Source: Pinus tabuliformis (Eukaryota > Streptophyta > Pinopsida > Pinales > Pinaceae). From it: DNA of 64,000 nucleotides. A program made the position numbers and the translations under genes. The notes beneath the pieces are model-generated. The model saw only the letters and a program-made list of their open reading frames with translations. It did not search any database and was not told where the DNA came from. The DNA lies in contig CM062810.1 of assembly GCA_031772625.1 (NCBI GenBank), positions 709,393,584 through 709,457,583 of the forward strand, written 5' to 3'. Shown here one piece after another: positions 43,691-54,435 of this stretch (positions within the stretch are counted from its first letter, which is position 1; every line of letters begins with the position of its first letter).

Positions 43691-46679
43691 TAAGATGAGG
43701 ATGATATGATTGAAATTTTGATTCAGAATCCACCTCCCAGTGTATCACCATTAGAAGACATAGTAAGAGAAACCCAAAACAACCCCTCAACTGATCTTTG
43801 TGTGGACGACCGCACTTCTCTCTGTGTTAAAAATATAAAGTTCGGCCCAGAAAGAACATTGAAAATCAATCCATCCCTATCTACTTCCCAGGAGAAGGAG
43901 CTATGCAGCATACTGAGAAAACATCTAGATGCCTTCGCCTAGAGTTATAAGGAGATGAAGGGAGTGCACCCTTCAATATGTACTCATCATATATACATCA
44001 AGGAAGATTGCAATCCAATCAGGCAGCCTCAAAGGAGGATGAACCCAGCACTTAAAGATATTGCTAAGGAAGAACTGCAGAAATTGCTTGACGCATGATT
44101 CATCTATCCCATCTCTGACAGTGAATGGGTCTCTCCTTTGGTGCTAGTGCCGAAGAAAAATGGTAAGTGGAGAATCTGTGTCGACTATCGGGAATTGAAC
44201 AAAGCCACTAAAAAGGACCATTTTCCTTTACCTTTCATAGATCAAGCGTTAGACGATCTGGCAGGGAAAAAGTTTTTCTCCTTCCTAAATGGGTTTGGCG
44301 GGTACAATCAGATTCAAATCAGCCCGGAAGAATAAGATAAGACCACTTTCACTTGTCCTTGGGGTACCTTTTCATACCGAGTCCTTCCTTTTGGTTTGTG
44401 CAACGCTCCAGCCAGTTTCCAAAGAGTGGTATTGAGTATATTTTATGAACTGGTTCATGATGCAGTAAAAATATACATGGATGATTTTACTCCTTATGGC
44501 TCTGACTTTCAGGAAGCTTTATCTAACCTAGGAAAAGTTCTAGATAAGTGTATTAAGATGAACCTATCCCTCAGTTCGGAAAAATGTGATTTTTTTATGA
44601 CTGAAGGGACCGTGCTAGGTCATGCAATATCTCAACAAGGACTGCAGGTGGACCCCAACAAAATTGCCATCATCCAAAGGGTCCCACCTCCTCAAAAGGT
44701 GAGAGATGTCAGAAGCTTCCTAGGCTTAGCTGGATATTACAGGAGATTCATTAAAGACTTTAGCAAGTTAGCCTCTCCTTTGTTTGGCCTCCTAGGCAAA
44801 GATGTTGAGTTCATATGGTCAGAAAACTGTCAAGAAGCCCTAGATACCTTGAAGAGCAAGCTAGTGATTGCCCCAATTCTCAGAGGCCCAAACTGGGCCC
44901 TACCCTTTCACATTCACACAGATGCCTCAAAAAAAGCAATAGGAGCAACCTTAGGACAAATTGATGAAAAGTTACCTTATGCCATATACTTTATAAGCAA
45001 AAACTTGTCAAAGGCAGAGTTAAACTATACAGTGACCGAGAAGGAACTCCTAGCTGTCGTGCATTCCTTAAACAAATTTAGAAATTATATCACAGGCTAT
45101 CAAACCTTTGTGCACACTAATCATGCTGCAATTAGATGTTTAATGAACAAACCAGATGTGAATGCTCTCATTATTAGATGGTTGCTTTTACTGCAGCAAT
45201 TTGATCTAACAATTATTGATAAGTTTGGTAAAGAGAATGTTGTTGCTGACTTTTTGTCTAGAGTAAATTTGCCTGCAGGTGAAGAAGGAATGGTGGATGA
45301 CCAAATTCCAGATGAACACCTATTTTCTATATCAGTACTCTCTCCATGGTTTGCTGATATAGCAAACTACTTGGTTTCAACACAGTTCCCACCACACCTA
45401 TCCTCAAAAGAGAAGAGCAAGATAGTAAGGAAAAGTCCCCCTTTCACATGGATTGGAGGAAATCTCTTCAAACTTGGCCTAGATCAGATCTTAAGAAGAT
45501 GTTTCAGGGAGGAGGAAGCCTTTGACATCCTCCTGACCTGTCATGACAGGCCTTGTGGAGGTCATTTTGCAGCAAAAAGAACCGCCTTCAAGATATTGCA
45601 AGCAGGCTACTACTGGCCCACTCTTCATCAAGATGTGAGGAGATACACGAGCCAGTGTGATCAGTGTCAGAGGATGGGGAAACCCACTCCAAAGGATGAA
45701 ATGCCCATGCAACCTCAAGTGACCTTTGAGCCATTTGAGAAGTGGGGTATGGACTTTGTGGGGCCTATCCACCCCCCTTCAAAGCAGAAGCAATACATCG
45801 TTGTGTGCACCAACTACCTGACAAAGTGGGCAGAGACAAAAGCAATCAAAGCAGTGACAAAGGAAAAGAGTAGCTGAGTTTTTCAGGGAAAACATATTCT
45901 ACAAGTTCGGGCATCCAAGAGAGTTGGTCACAGACCAAGGCAGTCAGTTCACTTCCAACCTTATTGAAGACCTGCTCACACATCATAAGATCAAGCACAG
46001 GAATTCCACCCCTTACCATCCACAAGCCAATGGTCAAGTGGAGGTCACTAACAGAGCATTGGAAGGGATTCTAACCAAGGTAGTGAGCAGCAACAGAAAA
46101 GACTAGGCGGGCAGATTAGTTGAGGCCACTTGGGCTTACAACACAACATGAAAGACCACCACTGGGTTCACACCCTATGAACTGGTCTATGGGAAGAAGG
46201 CTTTGCTATCAATAGAGTTTGAATTCAATACCCTAAGGATGGAAGCTCACTTGGACCTAGACCTTAGCCATGCACAGAAGGAGAGATTACTTCAGCTCAA
46301 TGGATTGGATGAATACAGATTGCAAGCCCTTCTCCATACAGAGGTAGTTCAGCTTTAGAGAAAGATATGGCATGACAGAAATATCAGGGAGAAGCAATTC
46401 CAAGAGGAAGATTGGGAACTACTCTATGATTCAAGATACAAGGATTTCAAAGGCAAGCTAAGGACAAGATGGCTAGGACCCTACACTGTGGAGAAATGCA
46501 ATGACAATGGTTCAGTTCTGATCAAAACCATTGATGATGAAGCCATCCCCATGCTTGTCAATGGACATCGGTTGAAATTCTACAAGAAACCCCTCTCCAA
46601 GCGAGAGTTTATTGAAGATTTGAATAAAACAGTGATGGTAGTGGAGCATGTCTTAGCTTCCACTTCACCCACTCACTGA
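43691..46679 (+). pseudogene. Reverse transcriptase, RNase H and integrase of the gypsy element
   Basis: The frame is -1 relative to gag-protease. RT: VLVPKKNGKWRICVDYRELN, FFSFLNGFGGYNQI, FGLCNAPASFQRVV and IYMDDF. The first catalytic Asp of RT is Asn (codon AAT 44288-44290). RNase H: HTDASKKAIGATLGQ and TVTEKELLAVVHSL, with another Asp-to-Asn at 45119 (HTNHAAIR). Integrase: H-x-H and CDQCQRMGKP zinc site near 45660, then WGMDFVGPI, VTDQGSQF and HPQANGQVEVTNRAL with the D-D-E residues present. C-terminal part: WLGPYTVEKC, HRLKFYKKP, stop 46677. Stops: TAG 43940, TGA 44096, TAA 44333, TAG 46104, TGA 46148 and TAG near 46356. One frameshift lies near 45865. Encodes the replication and integration enzymes, now inactive. 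Confidence 0.93.
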
Positions 46680-46900
46680 AGAAAAAAGAGAAAAAATAAG
46701 GACTCAAATGAAAACCTCCATGAGGCACTTGAGTCCCATCATTCAGTTGAAAACCTCTTCTGAGGTGGCTCAGTGATGTAAAAAAAAAAGGGAAAAGAAT
46801 AAGATCCCTGGGTGAAAACCTCCCTTGGAGGTGCCCAGGGCAGGCAATTAAGGTGAAAACCTCTCTGAGGTTCCCTAGTTGTTTTCCAAAAAAAAAAAAG
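46680..46900 (+). other. Four tandem two-part hairpins after pol
   Basis: Each unit has an outer stem, the invariant words TGAAAACCTC, a 3-4 nt loop, GAGG, and the closing outer arm. Unit 1 (46700-46736): GGACTCAA with TTGAGTCC. Unit 2 (46737-46778): CATCATTCAG with CTCAGTGATG. Unit 3 (46806-46840): CCCTGGG with CCCAGGG. Unit 4 (46845-46881): CAATTAAGG with CCCTAGTTG. A-rich tracts separate units 2 and 3 and follow unit 4. The outer arms have unrelated sequences yet pair in every unit. See findings. Confidence 0.75.
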
Positions 46901-48562
46901 AGAAAGAAAAAATGAATTTCTTTTCCATTGCAGGTTTGCATGAGGACTATAGGGAGCAGAAGAAGGTGCCAAGGGGACCCTGACATTCATACCAGCATCC
47001 ATCTCATCTTCTCCACACCTTCCTCCATCATTTTTGGCATCTCTTTCACCCCACTATACCTCTTCTTCCAAAACTGTGTTTTCTACAGGAGGCTCTGTTT
47101 TTTCTACAGGAGGCTCCTGTAGGAATTACAGAGAGCCAAAAGTGTCTACAGGAGGTAGTTTGAGGGACAAGAAAAGCTTCATGAGGAACCTATAATCCCT
47201 CTTACCATCTTCAAACCTCCTTGCCATCATTTCCAAGCCTGCATCACACTCCAAGCATCATTATTATTTTTTTTCCTTTCCAAGAAAAAAACACAGAAAA
47301 ACAGTTTTTCAGTTTTGAAAAAAAAACAAAAATAAAAGGAGGAAAAGGCACCATTAACTTTACCTGAAGCTTACCTACTATCCCTCCATCATTCATCTCC
47401 ACCTCTGGCATCATTCTCAAGCTCCAAGCACAAGGAAATAGCTGAAGTTTCAAGGGGAGAAGCAGCTACAGGAGCTCCTGTAGGAATTCCTGTAGCAGCT
47501 GATCCCATAGAAGTCCAGCACCAGCAGTAAGGGAAAACACATCTGAAGGTTGAAAAGGCACATGCAGCTCAGCTCCAGCAAAAGAAGAACCTGCAAAAAC
47601 ACACAACAACACATCAGCAAGCAGAGATAGCATGCATGAAGGAAAATGAAGGCATGCAACAGAGAAAGCCACAACACCTCACAGTCGATGGCAGCAAATA
47701 CACTTGGATTACAGGTAAGTAGCTAAGTCACTCCTCTATCTGCATTTGTGTAATTAGGAATCATACGAAGGCAACAAGATGGTTGAAATTGAAAGAGGGA
47801 AAGGTGGCCAGTTAACTTGGCCACCTTCATTTAGTTGACTCCACTTAACCGAGATATCACCCACATGTGTGCACAATCAACTCAAGCAAAAGATGCGAAG
47901 GACAGGTAGTGGGAGGAAGAGTTAACTCCGATGCAGTAATGAGGGGATGATTACGAGGGGGGGTCATGATGACCAAGTAGGTGGGGACCAACGGTCCTAA
48001 TCTGGGCAACATACACCTTGCCAGCTCAGCACTCATAACCGAAAACAGCCATAAAAGGTAATGAGCACTCCTCCCCGTGCATTCTCACCACCTTTTCTTT
48101 AGTTTCTCCTCATAACTCAGCCACACAGCAGTCTTCTTATGCCCCCATAGCCTCGTATCCACCATCCTCCATCGATTTCCTCCATATTTTTTCTCTCGAC
48201 ATCTTCTACAGGAGCCCTACAGGTTTTCTACAGGAGCACCTACAGGAAATCTACAGGAGGGACAACGGGCTTCTACAAGAGGGGCAGTGAGTCATTTTGA
48301 AGGGAGGAAACGTGATTTTTGGCACGAATTTCAGTCTAAAGAGGTAGGGTTCATGAATGCCCTTTGTTGAATATCAAAATGTGAAAGATTTGGTCTCAAA
48401 TTGAAGATAAAATGAGTCTTTAAGAGGGTAGAAATACATTAAATATATATATATATATATATGTTTGAAAAAAAAAAACACGGTCCCCTCTATTTTTCTA
48501 TTTCACTCAAAATTCTTTGTCTCCACCTCCATATCTGGTTTTTCAAAAGAAGTACAGACAGT
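46901..48562 (+). other. Noncoding spacer with CTACAGGAG palindromes and (AT)n
   Basis: The spacer between pol and the accessory ORF holds palindromes CTACAGGAGgCTCCTGTAG (47104-47122) and CTACAGGAGCTCCTGTAG (47466-47483), five more CTACAGG words at 48205-48270 and an (AT)10 microsatellite at 48443-48462. A likely role is a leader or internal promoter region for the downstream ORF; that is inference. Confidence 0.55.
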
Positions 48563-51049
48563 ATGATAGGGGGGTTTATGAGAAAAGAGCCCACTAACTC
48601 CACTAGACTCCATGCACACCCTCAAGTGGTGGAAATACTTACAAGGGCAAACTGGATGAATTTCTTTGAGAAGTCTAGAGGGTTTGATGATGAAATTGCC
48701 CATGAATTTTCTCTCTCTGGTCCCTCACACAAGAACTCATGCTACTGTAACCATTAGAGGCCTCTCCATTGAAATAACCCCTGAATTCATCAATAGGGTC
48801 ACTACCATTCCTCTTGGGATGCCTTGGAGTAAAGATGAGAAAATAATTGGCCAAGGTGCCAAGAGGAAATTTTTCCAAGATAATGAAACCCTTGTTGAAG
48901 ACGAAAATGGAATTAGGAGGGCTAGTGTACCATATCCCTGGGATGAGGTTAGCTACCAAGTGATCAAATACATTTCTTGTGGGGGGAGGCACAACATTGT
49001 TTATGGATATCATTTCAAAATCCTCCAAGAATTGAGATATGGCATGGATACCCCAGCACATCAAAAGCTCAATATCCCTTATTTTCTCCTTCAGTCCCTC
49101 ATTGACTCTAGCACCAAGGTACAAGAAGGAAATTCATAGCAGCTAGCTCACAATGGCCTAATCAAGATCCTAGTAGAAGAAACCCTCCATACCCTTACAA
49201 TCCCTATAGCATGGGAAGTTTTCAGAAATATGACAGCTAAGGATGACATCGAAGCATTAACCTATGATGTCAGTCTTGCTATCAGTGAGGAGGAAGAACA
49301 ACAAGGAGGAGAAGATGAAGCCAGTGGTGATATAACAGAGCAAGAGAGGAAGGAGGAAAGAAAAGAAATAAAGGATGGGAGAGAAAAAGAGACAGAGAGG
49401 GTGGAGGAAAAAGAGACAGAAGAGGGAGAAAAGGAAGCAGAGAGGGCAGAGCAAAGAGAAGAGTCCCCTGAAACTTTGGAAAGAGAAGTAGCAGCTGCCC
49501 TCACTGCCCTCAGTACACCAATCAAGTAGAAGCAGAAGAGGAAAAGAAAAACATCCATGTTCAGGGCAAGGAAGAGTACCAGAATTAAAACAAGCAAACC
49601 TCAACCCTCATCAAAGACTCCCATTAATGTGGAAGATTCACCATCTTCCAAGGTGAAAGAATCTCCTTCCAAGACACCCATAACCTATGAAAGGCAATTC
49701 TATAGGACCCCAAACCAAACCTACCGGAGGCTAGAATAGTCCTACAGGAGACACTGTCCAAACTACAGGGGACACAAAAAATTGAGGAAAATATAGGAGG
49801 ACAGCCAGAGGTGAAAGAGGAAGCACAAGAGCTATAAGAACCTGACCCCCATCCTAATCTTGACTCCTATTACAGACTACTTGAGGGAGGCAAGATAATC
49901 CCACAGAAATTTTCAATTCCACTGTTTTTCGAATTTGAAAAACAGAGAGTGAGAACACATAGGTGGATGCAGATAGCCAAGTCCAAAGGTGTTGAGGATA
50001 TTGGACACATGGAAGACAAACTTAGGGAAATGGGCAGGGAATTGAGTGCTCTCAGAGACAGAGAAGCCATTACAAGAAGCCACCTTGAGAATGAGAATGA
50101 ATTACTAAGGAGGCAGCTGCAGGAGAAAGAGACTCATTTGGCATACATGGCCAGCTTATCCATAGAAGCATTATAATGCAGAACACCAGCCAAATCTTAT
50201 GGCCTCTATCTAAAGGATCAATGGCTTCAATTCCAAATAAAAACTTTGGCACAAAGAGGCATAATGCCTTTCCAAGACTACAGGCAGTTCATGGATTTGT
50301 GTGACCAAAGCACCTCCGAGGACAAAGAAAAGATGGCAGAGTTCTATCTACACAACATGGCCCTCACAGACCTAAATGTGTGGGACCCCAATGCCAAGCT
50401 AGGGGATCTGCAATTAATGGCCATGGCATCATGGATGAACCATGAAGAATTGAGGGCAGCAGAAATGAAAAGATTGTTAATAAAAGAGCAGAATGAACCA
50501 TTGATGATAAGAGCTGAGCCATCAGATCCTATGGCACTCATCAGCACACACAACCTGCTTGCCAATGACCCTCAGATTGCCCCTAAATATCTAGCCAATC
50601 AGGAACAAGCCATTGCACACTTTGAAGATATGCTTAGGCTACTTGGGGATGACTATGTGCATGCATGCATGAGAAGATGGAACACCCTACCCCACAACTT
50701 GTAGATCAAAGAATACCATTCCCCCATGAGGTTGAAGGAGGCATTGAAAAGAGTGCCAATGTACAAGCGCTCCATGCAAAGGCTGAAGGTCAACTGGATT
50801 GGCCTCAAACTGAGTCCTCCACTCATATTAGGCATGCTGGAAGGCAGAAGAGAAGAAGAAGAGAAGGAGCAGTGGAAGGACATAGACAGAAAGGCAGGAT
50901 TTTATGGAGAACATGAGCAGACCACATCAGAAGCCTAGAATGCTAGGGAGGCCACTAGGGCCATGAAAGACCAAGAGATTGACTAGGTTGCTCAGAGGAT
51001 GAGCAACACCTTCAGTAGGGGGGTGATGATGAGCCTCATAAATGGGTAA
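48563..51049 (+). pseudogene. Accessory ORF of the gypsy element between pol and 3' LTR
   Basis: About 830 codons on the same strand as pol. N-terminal domain: RKEPTNSTRLHAHPQVVEIL, NWMNFFEKSRGFDDEIAHEF, VTIRGLSIEITPEFINRVTT; this resembles the domain of plant retroelement accessory proteins annotated as putative plant transposon protein. A very acidic/basic Glu-Lys-Arg tract (49275-49470), a Ser/Lys-rich part and a predicted coiled coil (MEDKLREMGRELSALRDREA, LENENELLRRQLQEKE) follow, then MPFQDYRQFMDLCDQS. Frame changes occur near 48720 and 49715. Stops: TAG 49137, TAG 49527, TAA near 49835, TAA 50174, TAG 50702, TAG 50936, TAG near 50984. No signal peptide or membrane segment is visible, so it is not envelope-like. 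The frame passes through the purine tract and ends 23 bases inside the LTR. Confidence 0.65.
51010..51026 (+). other. Polypurine tract of the gypsy element
   Basis: AGTAGGGGGGTGA directly precedes the TGATGAGC start of the 3' LTR. Confidence 0.6.
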
Positions 51050-53068
51050 TTATATGGGCTCATTTTACGTCCTAACCTAGTCAAATCAACCATTCTCTTA
51101 GCTTATTGTATGATTTTATGATTATCGAGGTCAAAGTCAAGGATCTAGTGGTCAAACTGCAGCAATAACTCGAAGTAGATAGAGGAGAATACTTATAGGG
51201 GGGAATCCCCCTCATTTATTGCTCCTCACTTCGAATTCCCCTTCATTCAGCTCGGAGTACAAGCAGCCAAATCATGCACTAGAAGGCAGTCGAGCAAGTG
51301 GAAGATGATTGCTAGTTATCTCGAGTTTTGGGAGCCAAGCCTCCCTGATTTTAAGGAAGCTATTGGTAACTTCATCTGTATAAGTAGAGAGGCCTAGGGC
51401 CTCATGAGGGTTGACTTTTTTTCTTGTGTAAACTCTGCTCAAATTTCGAGCTTACTATTTTATGACAATTTTATGTAATCTTGCTATTTTTTTATAATGA
51501 ATATGGAATCCTTTTTGAGCTAGCACTGAGTTACCTCAAAGGGCTGAAGATCTTAGGTTAGGGCCCAATCCAAGTAGCCAAGCTTCTCTTTACTTTTATT
51601 TGTATGCTTTACTTCAGTTTGTAGATTAGTTTGTTGTTAGATGTATTTATCTTATGGTTAAGAATAGGTTGCTTTTGATGATTTAGTAGCTTGCTTCCAT
51701 TTGTGCTTTCTATAGCAGGTTAAGCAGTGATCATAGAAGATTCAAAAGGCTATAAACAGTGCCTTGGCCTCTCTTTCTCCCTCTAGGACCATGATTTGAG
51801 GCAAAGACTCACTTGCTGCCCCAAAAACACAGATTTTCCTCATTCCTAGGACTTCTAGTGTTTGCAGCTCTCTAGTAGGTTGATAATCCAGTTTTGCTTT
51901 GATTTAGATCTTATTTATCATGTTCACTTCCTGATTTGCAATAGTCCTTTTGCATGCTTTCCTTTCTTACAGCATTTCCCAACATTTCCTTCTATACATC
52001 ATAGTTTAGGCCATTTTAATGCAAAACTCTGTTTTTCCTAGGATGCACTCATTTCATTAGTTGCTTGATTTTCTTGGTTTAATGTCAGTTTCTATGCAAA
52101 ATATCTCTTCTAGTAGTAGGCCAACTTACCAGAAATCACACCCTCCATCTGATCCATGCCTTATAGGTCTCCCAAACCTCACCTTAATTTTGCCCTAGTT
52201 TCCTTCATTTTTCATAGAACTTCTTCCTCTCTCCTGGAGCAAACCCAATTATCTTTCTCTCTCCTGGTGATTCATGGTAGACCTTAGGTGCCCTAACACC
52301 TCATTCCAACCTTCATCCACCTTTTCTACCCACTCTTACACCCTCAAAACAGCGAAAATTGATGTCGGCCTCCTCCTATAGGCCTCTTGTAGTTTCCCTG
52401 TTTTCCTCCTGTAGTTTTCCTGTGTCCTCCTGTAGTTTTTCATGTAAACTTTCTTTTGAAGGCCGAGTGTGGGAAAATCCTCTAGAAGGCCACCTAAAAC
52501 CTCCTAGGACCCATCCACACCATCATACATCCTCCCAATCTCCAAAACCACCCTCTAACGCCACCTGTTCGTTGCCACACTCACACACAATAAATTAGAT
52601 GCATGTTAAATTCACATAAAAACACATAAAAATTCAAAAATATGTTTTTTACTTATTTACTTCCAGAAATAGAATGGTTATATGTTGTTTACTTCCTTGA
52701 GTAGGTAAAGGAATTTCTTTCATGGTTTTCATAGTGTTTTTGGCAAAAGTAGAATTAGCTTGTTAATTAGGGTTGACTAGGTTTTGCTTTACATTCCAGT
52801 ATTTCTCCTTTCTGCAGTTAGAATAGCATCTGTAGAGTAATATTTCCTTCCTTTCATCACAAATAGATCTTCTTCTGAAATCTATAGAAGTTGGCTTGAG
52901 CTCCTAGTGATCTCGCGCTGACTAACCAAGTGACAACCTGCAGGGAAAACTAGTACTTGCGCATATAGCACCGACGCTTCCAAGTTTGTTACGAACTACC
53001 GGGTTGATAAAAGTAAAGTTGGTAGCCCAAGAGCTGCAACATTCTTGTTGCAATACTGGTGCTCACTA
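51027..53068 (+). repeat. 3' LTR of the gypsy element
   Basis: 2042 bp. Relative to the 5' LTR it lacks about 80 bp (after TTTTATGATTAT near 51127) and has small insertions near 52430 and 52620. TATA box at 51379. It ends GCTCACTA at 53061-53068. Confidence 0.93.
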
Positions 53069-54435
53069 AAGAGTTCATATCTACAAAAAACATAAAAATA
53101 ATACATTTCTATTAGAGCATATGACACGGAATACCACAAAAACCTATCAAAATCGATTTCTCTTCCAAAAATGCCACAAGGGTGAAACAAAAGGCTATGA
53201 TTGTAGCTATATTGACCCTATGGTGGAGAGTCATAAAAAAATACACACTTTCAAGAGGACCAGTACCAAAATTTCTATTTTCATCAATCTGAAGGTAGCA
53301 TGTGCATATGAGTGAAGAAACTAAAGACTAACCCTCCTGCTACTTGGAGCTAGTCCAAGCCCCTTGAAAACTATGCCTCATCCATATAAGGTCCATGATA
53401 AAACTCAAAATGATCTAAACCTTGAAACTCAGTCACCTACCAAAGCCCCCTGTACAATAGAAGGCCGTCCTTAGAAAGGTTGTCTGCTTCCCTATTCCTC
53501 TCCCTATAGATGTGTTTGCAAGAGAAATAAGGAAAGTCAAGACATAATCTTCTAATATCTGCCACAATGTTGTCCAAATAGATGTTTCATACTGTTGTAT
53601 TCCATTGACCTATTTAATTACTAACATTGAATCACCAAATATTTTAAGTTTGTCACATCCATTCTCATAGGCATATGCAGCTAGAGACCTATAGGCTATG
53701 GATTCTTCCTAGTTATTAGTGTCATTCCCAATGCCATTTTTTACACAAAAATAATGTTGTTCTAAAACATGGAGATTGAATCCCCTCCCACTTGGTTCCC
53801 TTCAACCTAGGCTACTCCATCCAAGAAACCAAAGAGAATTGTTTTTCCAATTGTGTCCTCCCTAATAATTGTGATTTGTTGCAAAGTTTTACTCTGCGGG
53901 AAGTGACTAATAATGGATAGACTCTCCACTACAGGCTTCCCCGAAAATGAAGAAAGCCCACGAAAAATATCTTTGTTCCTAGCCAGCCATATCCCCCAGT
54001 TTATGATGAGGGGGAGTACCTAGATAGGTCTGTTGGCCCGATCCTGCTCGCAGTTTTTCCTAGAGCCAACAAAGAGAGCCTCATTCCATCTACATTACAT
54101 TCTCAGGATTTCCCTACACTCCTTCCATACTTGTTGTGTAAAAGGACATGTAACAAAAATGTGGTCTAAAGTTTGATTGGAATCATTGCACAACACACAC
54201 CATCCAAGCCCAATCATATGCCTTTGTTGGATTATTTCCCATGTGGGAACCTTTTTTGCTATTATGCACCATGTTACTAAGTAACTTTGATTTTGGAGGG
54301 CACTTAACCTTCCACACTACATTCCACCACCATTGTGGAGTTGCCATTTGGTTTTGTGTCATTAGGTGAATATATCCCATTTTTGGAGTGTAAAATCTTT
54401 GAGGTGTTGAGGCCCATATTAATTCGTCATCTTTC
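53069..54435 (-). pseudogene. LINE relic: C-terminal part of ORF2 (zinc finger and RNase H)
   Basis: Minus strand from 54435: DDELIWASTPQRF, then WWWNVVWKVKCPPKSKLL (start of the RT-associated zinc-binding domain), CVLCNDSNQTLDHIFVTCPF with its C-x2-C...H...C residues, and NWGIWLARNKDIF. RNase H: IAYRSLAAYAYENGCDKLKI, FGDSMLVI, HIYRERNREADNLSKDG near 53480. Stops and frameshifts are many. The element is 5'-truncated within ORF2, usual for LINE copies. Its 3' UTR runs leftward into the gypsy LTR; the tail is probably at 38801-38923. It differs from the LINE at 24930. Confidence 0.82.

Larger units (their letters stand above)
38924..53068 (+). mobile_element. Complete 14.1-kb Ty3/gypsy element with accessory ORF
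   Basis: LTRs 38924-40990 and 51027-53068 bound the element. Their termini TGATGAGC and GCTCAyyA are inverted repeats; the second copy in this window ends with the exact inverse GCTCATCA. Order: LTR, primer site, gag-protease, RT-RNase H-integrase, hairpin-rich spacer, accessory ORF, purine tract, LTR. The layout (large post-pol ORF, DLG-type protease, tRNA-Asp-like primer site) resembles the Tat/Athila branch; that is inference. Flanking pentamers are AAATT and AAGAG, not a match, so the duplication has decayed or the ends are recombinant. The LTRs differ by about 18 mismatches in 275 bases compared by eye plus an approximately 80-bp deletion in the 3' LTR. Confidence 0.93.

Noticed and set aside
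46700..46881. CRISPR-like array (regular repeat with spacers)
   Set aside because: Plant retrotransposon context, A-rich separators of unequal length and only a 10-base common core; explained better as hairpin units.
49257..49604. Two Ser/Leu/Phe-rich minus-strand frames resembling membrane proteins
   Set aside because: Antisense to the GAG/GAA-rich tract of the accessory ORF; compositional artefact.
48563..51049. Envelope gene of an endogenous retrovirus
   Set aside because: Position fits but no signal peptide, membrane segment or cleavage-site pattern is visible; composition is charged and coiled-coil-like.
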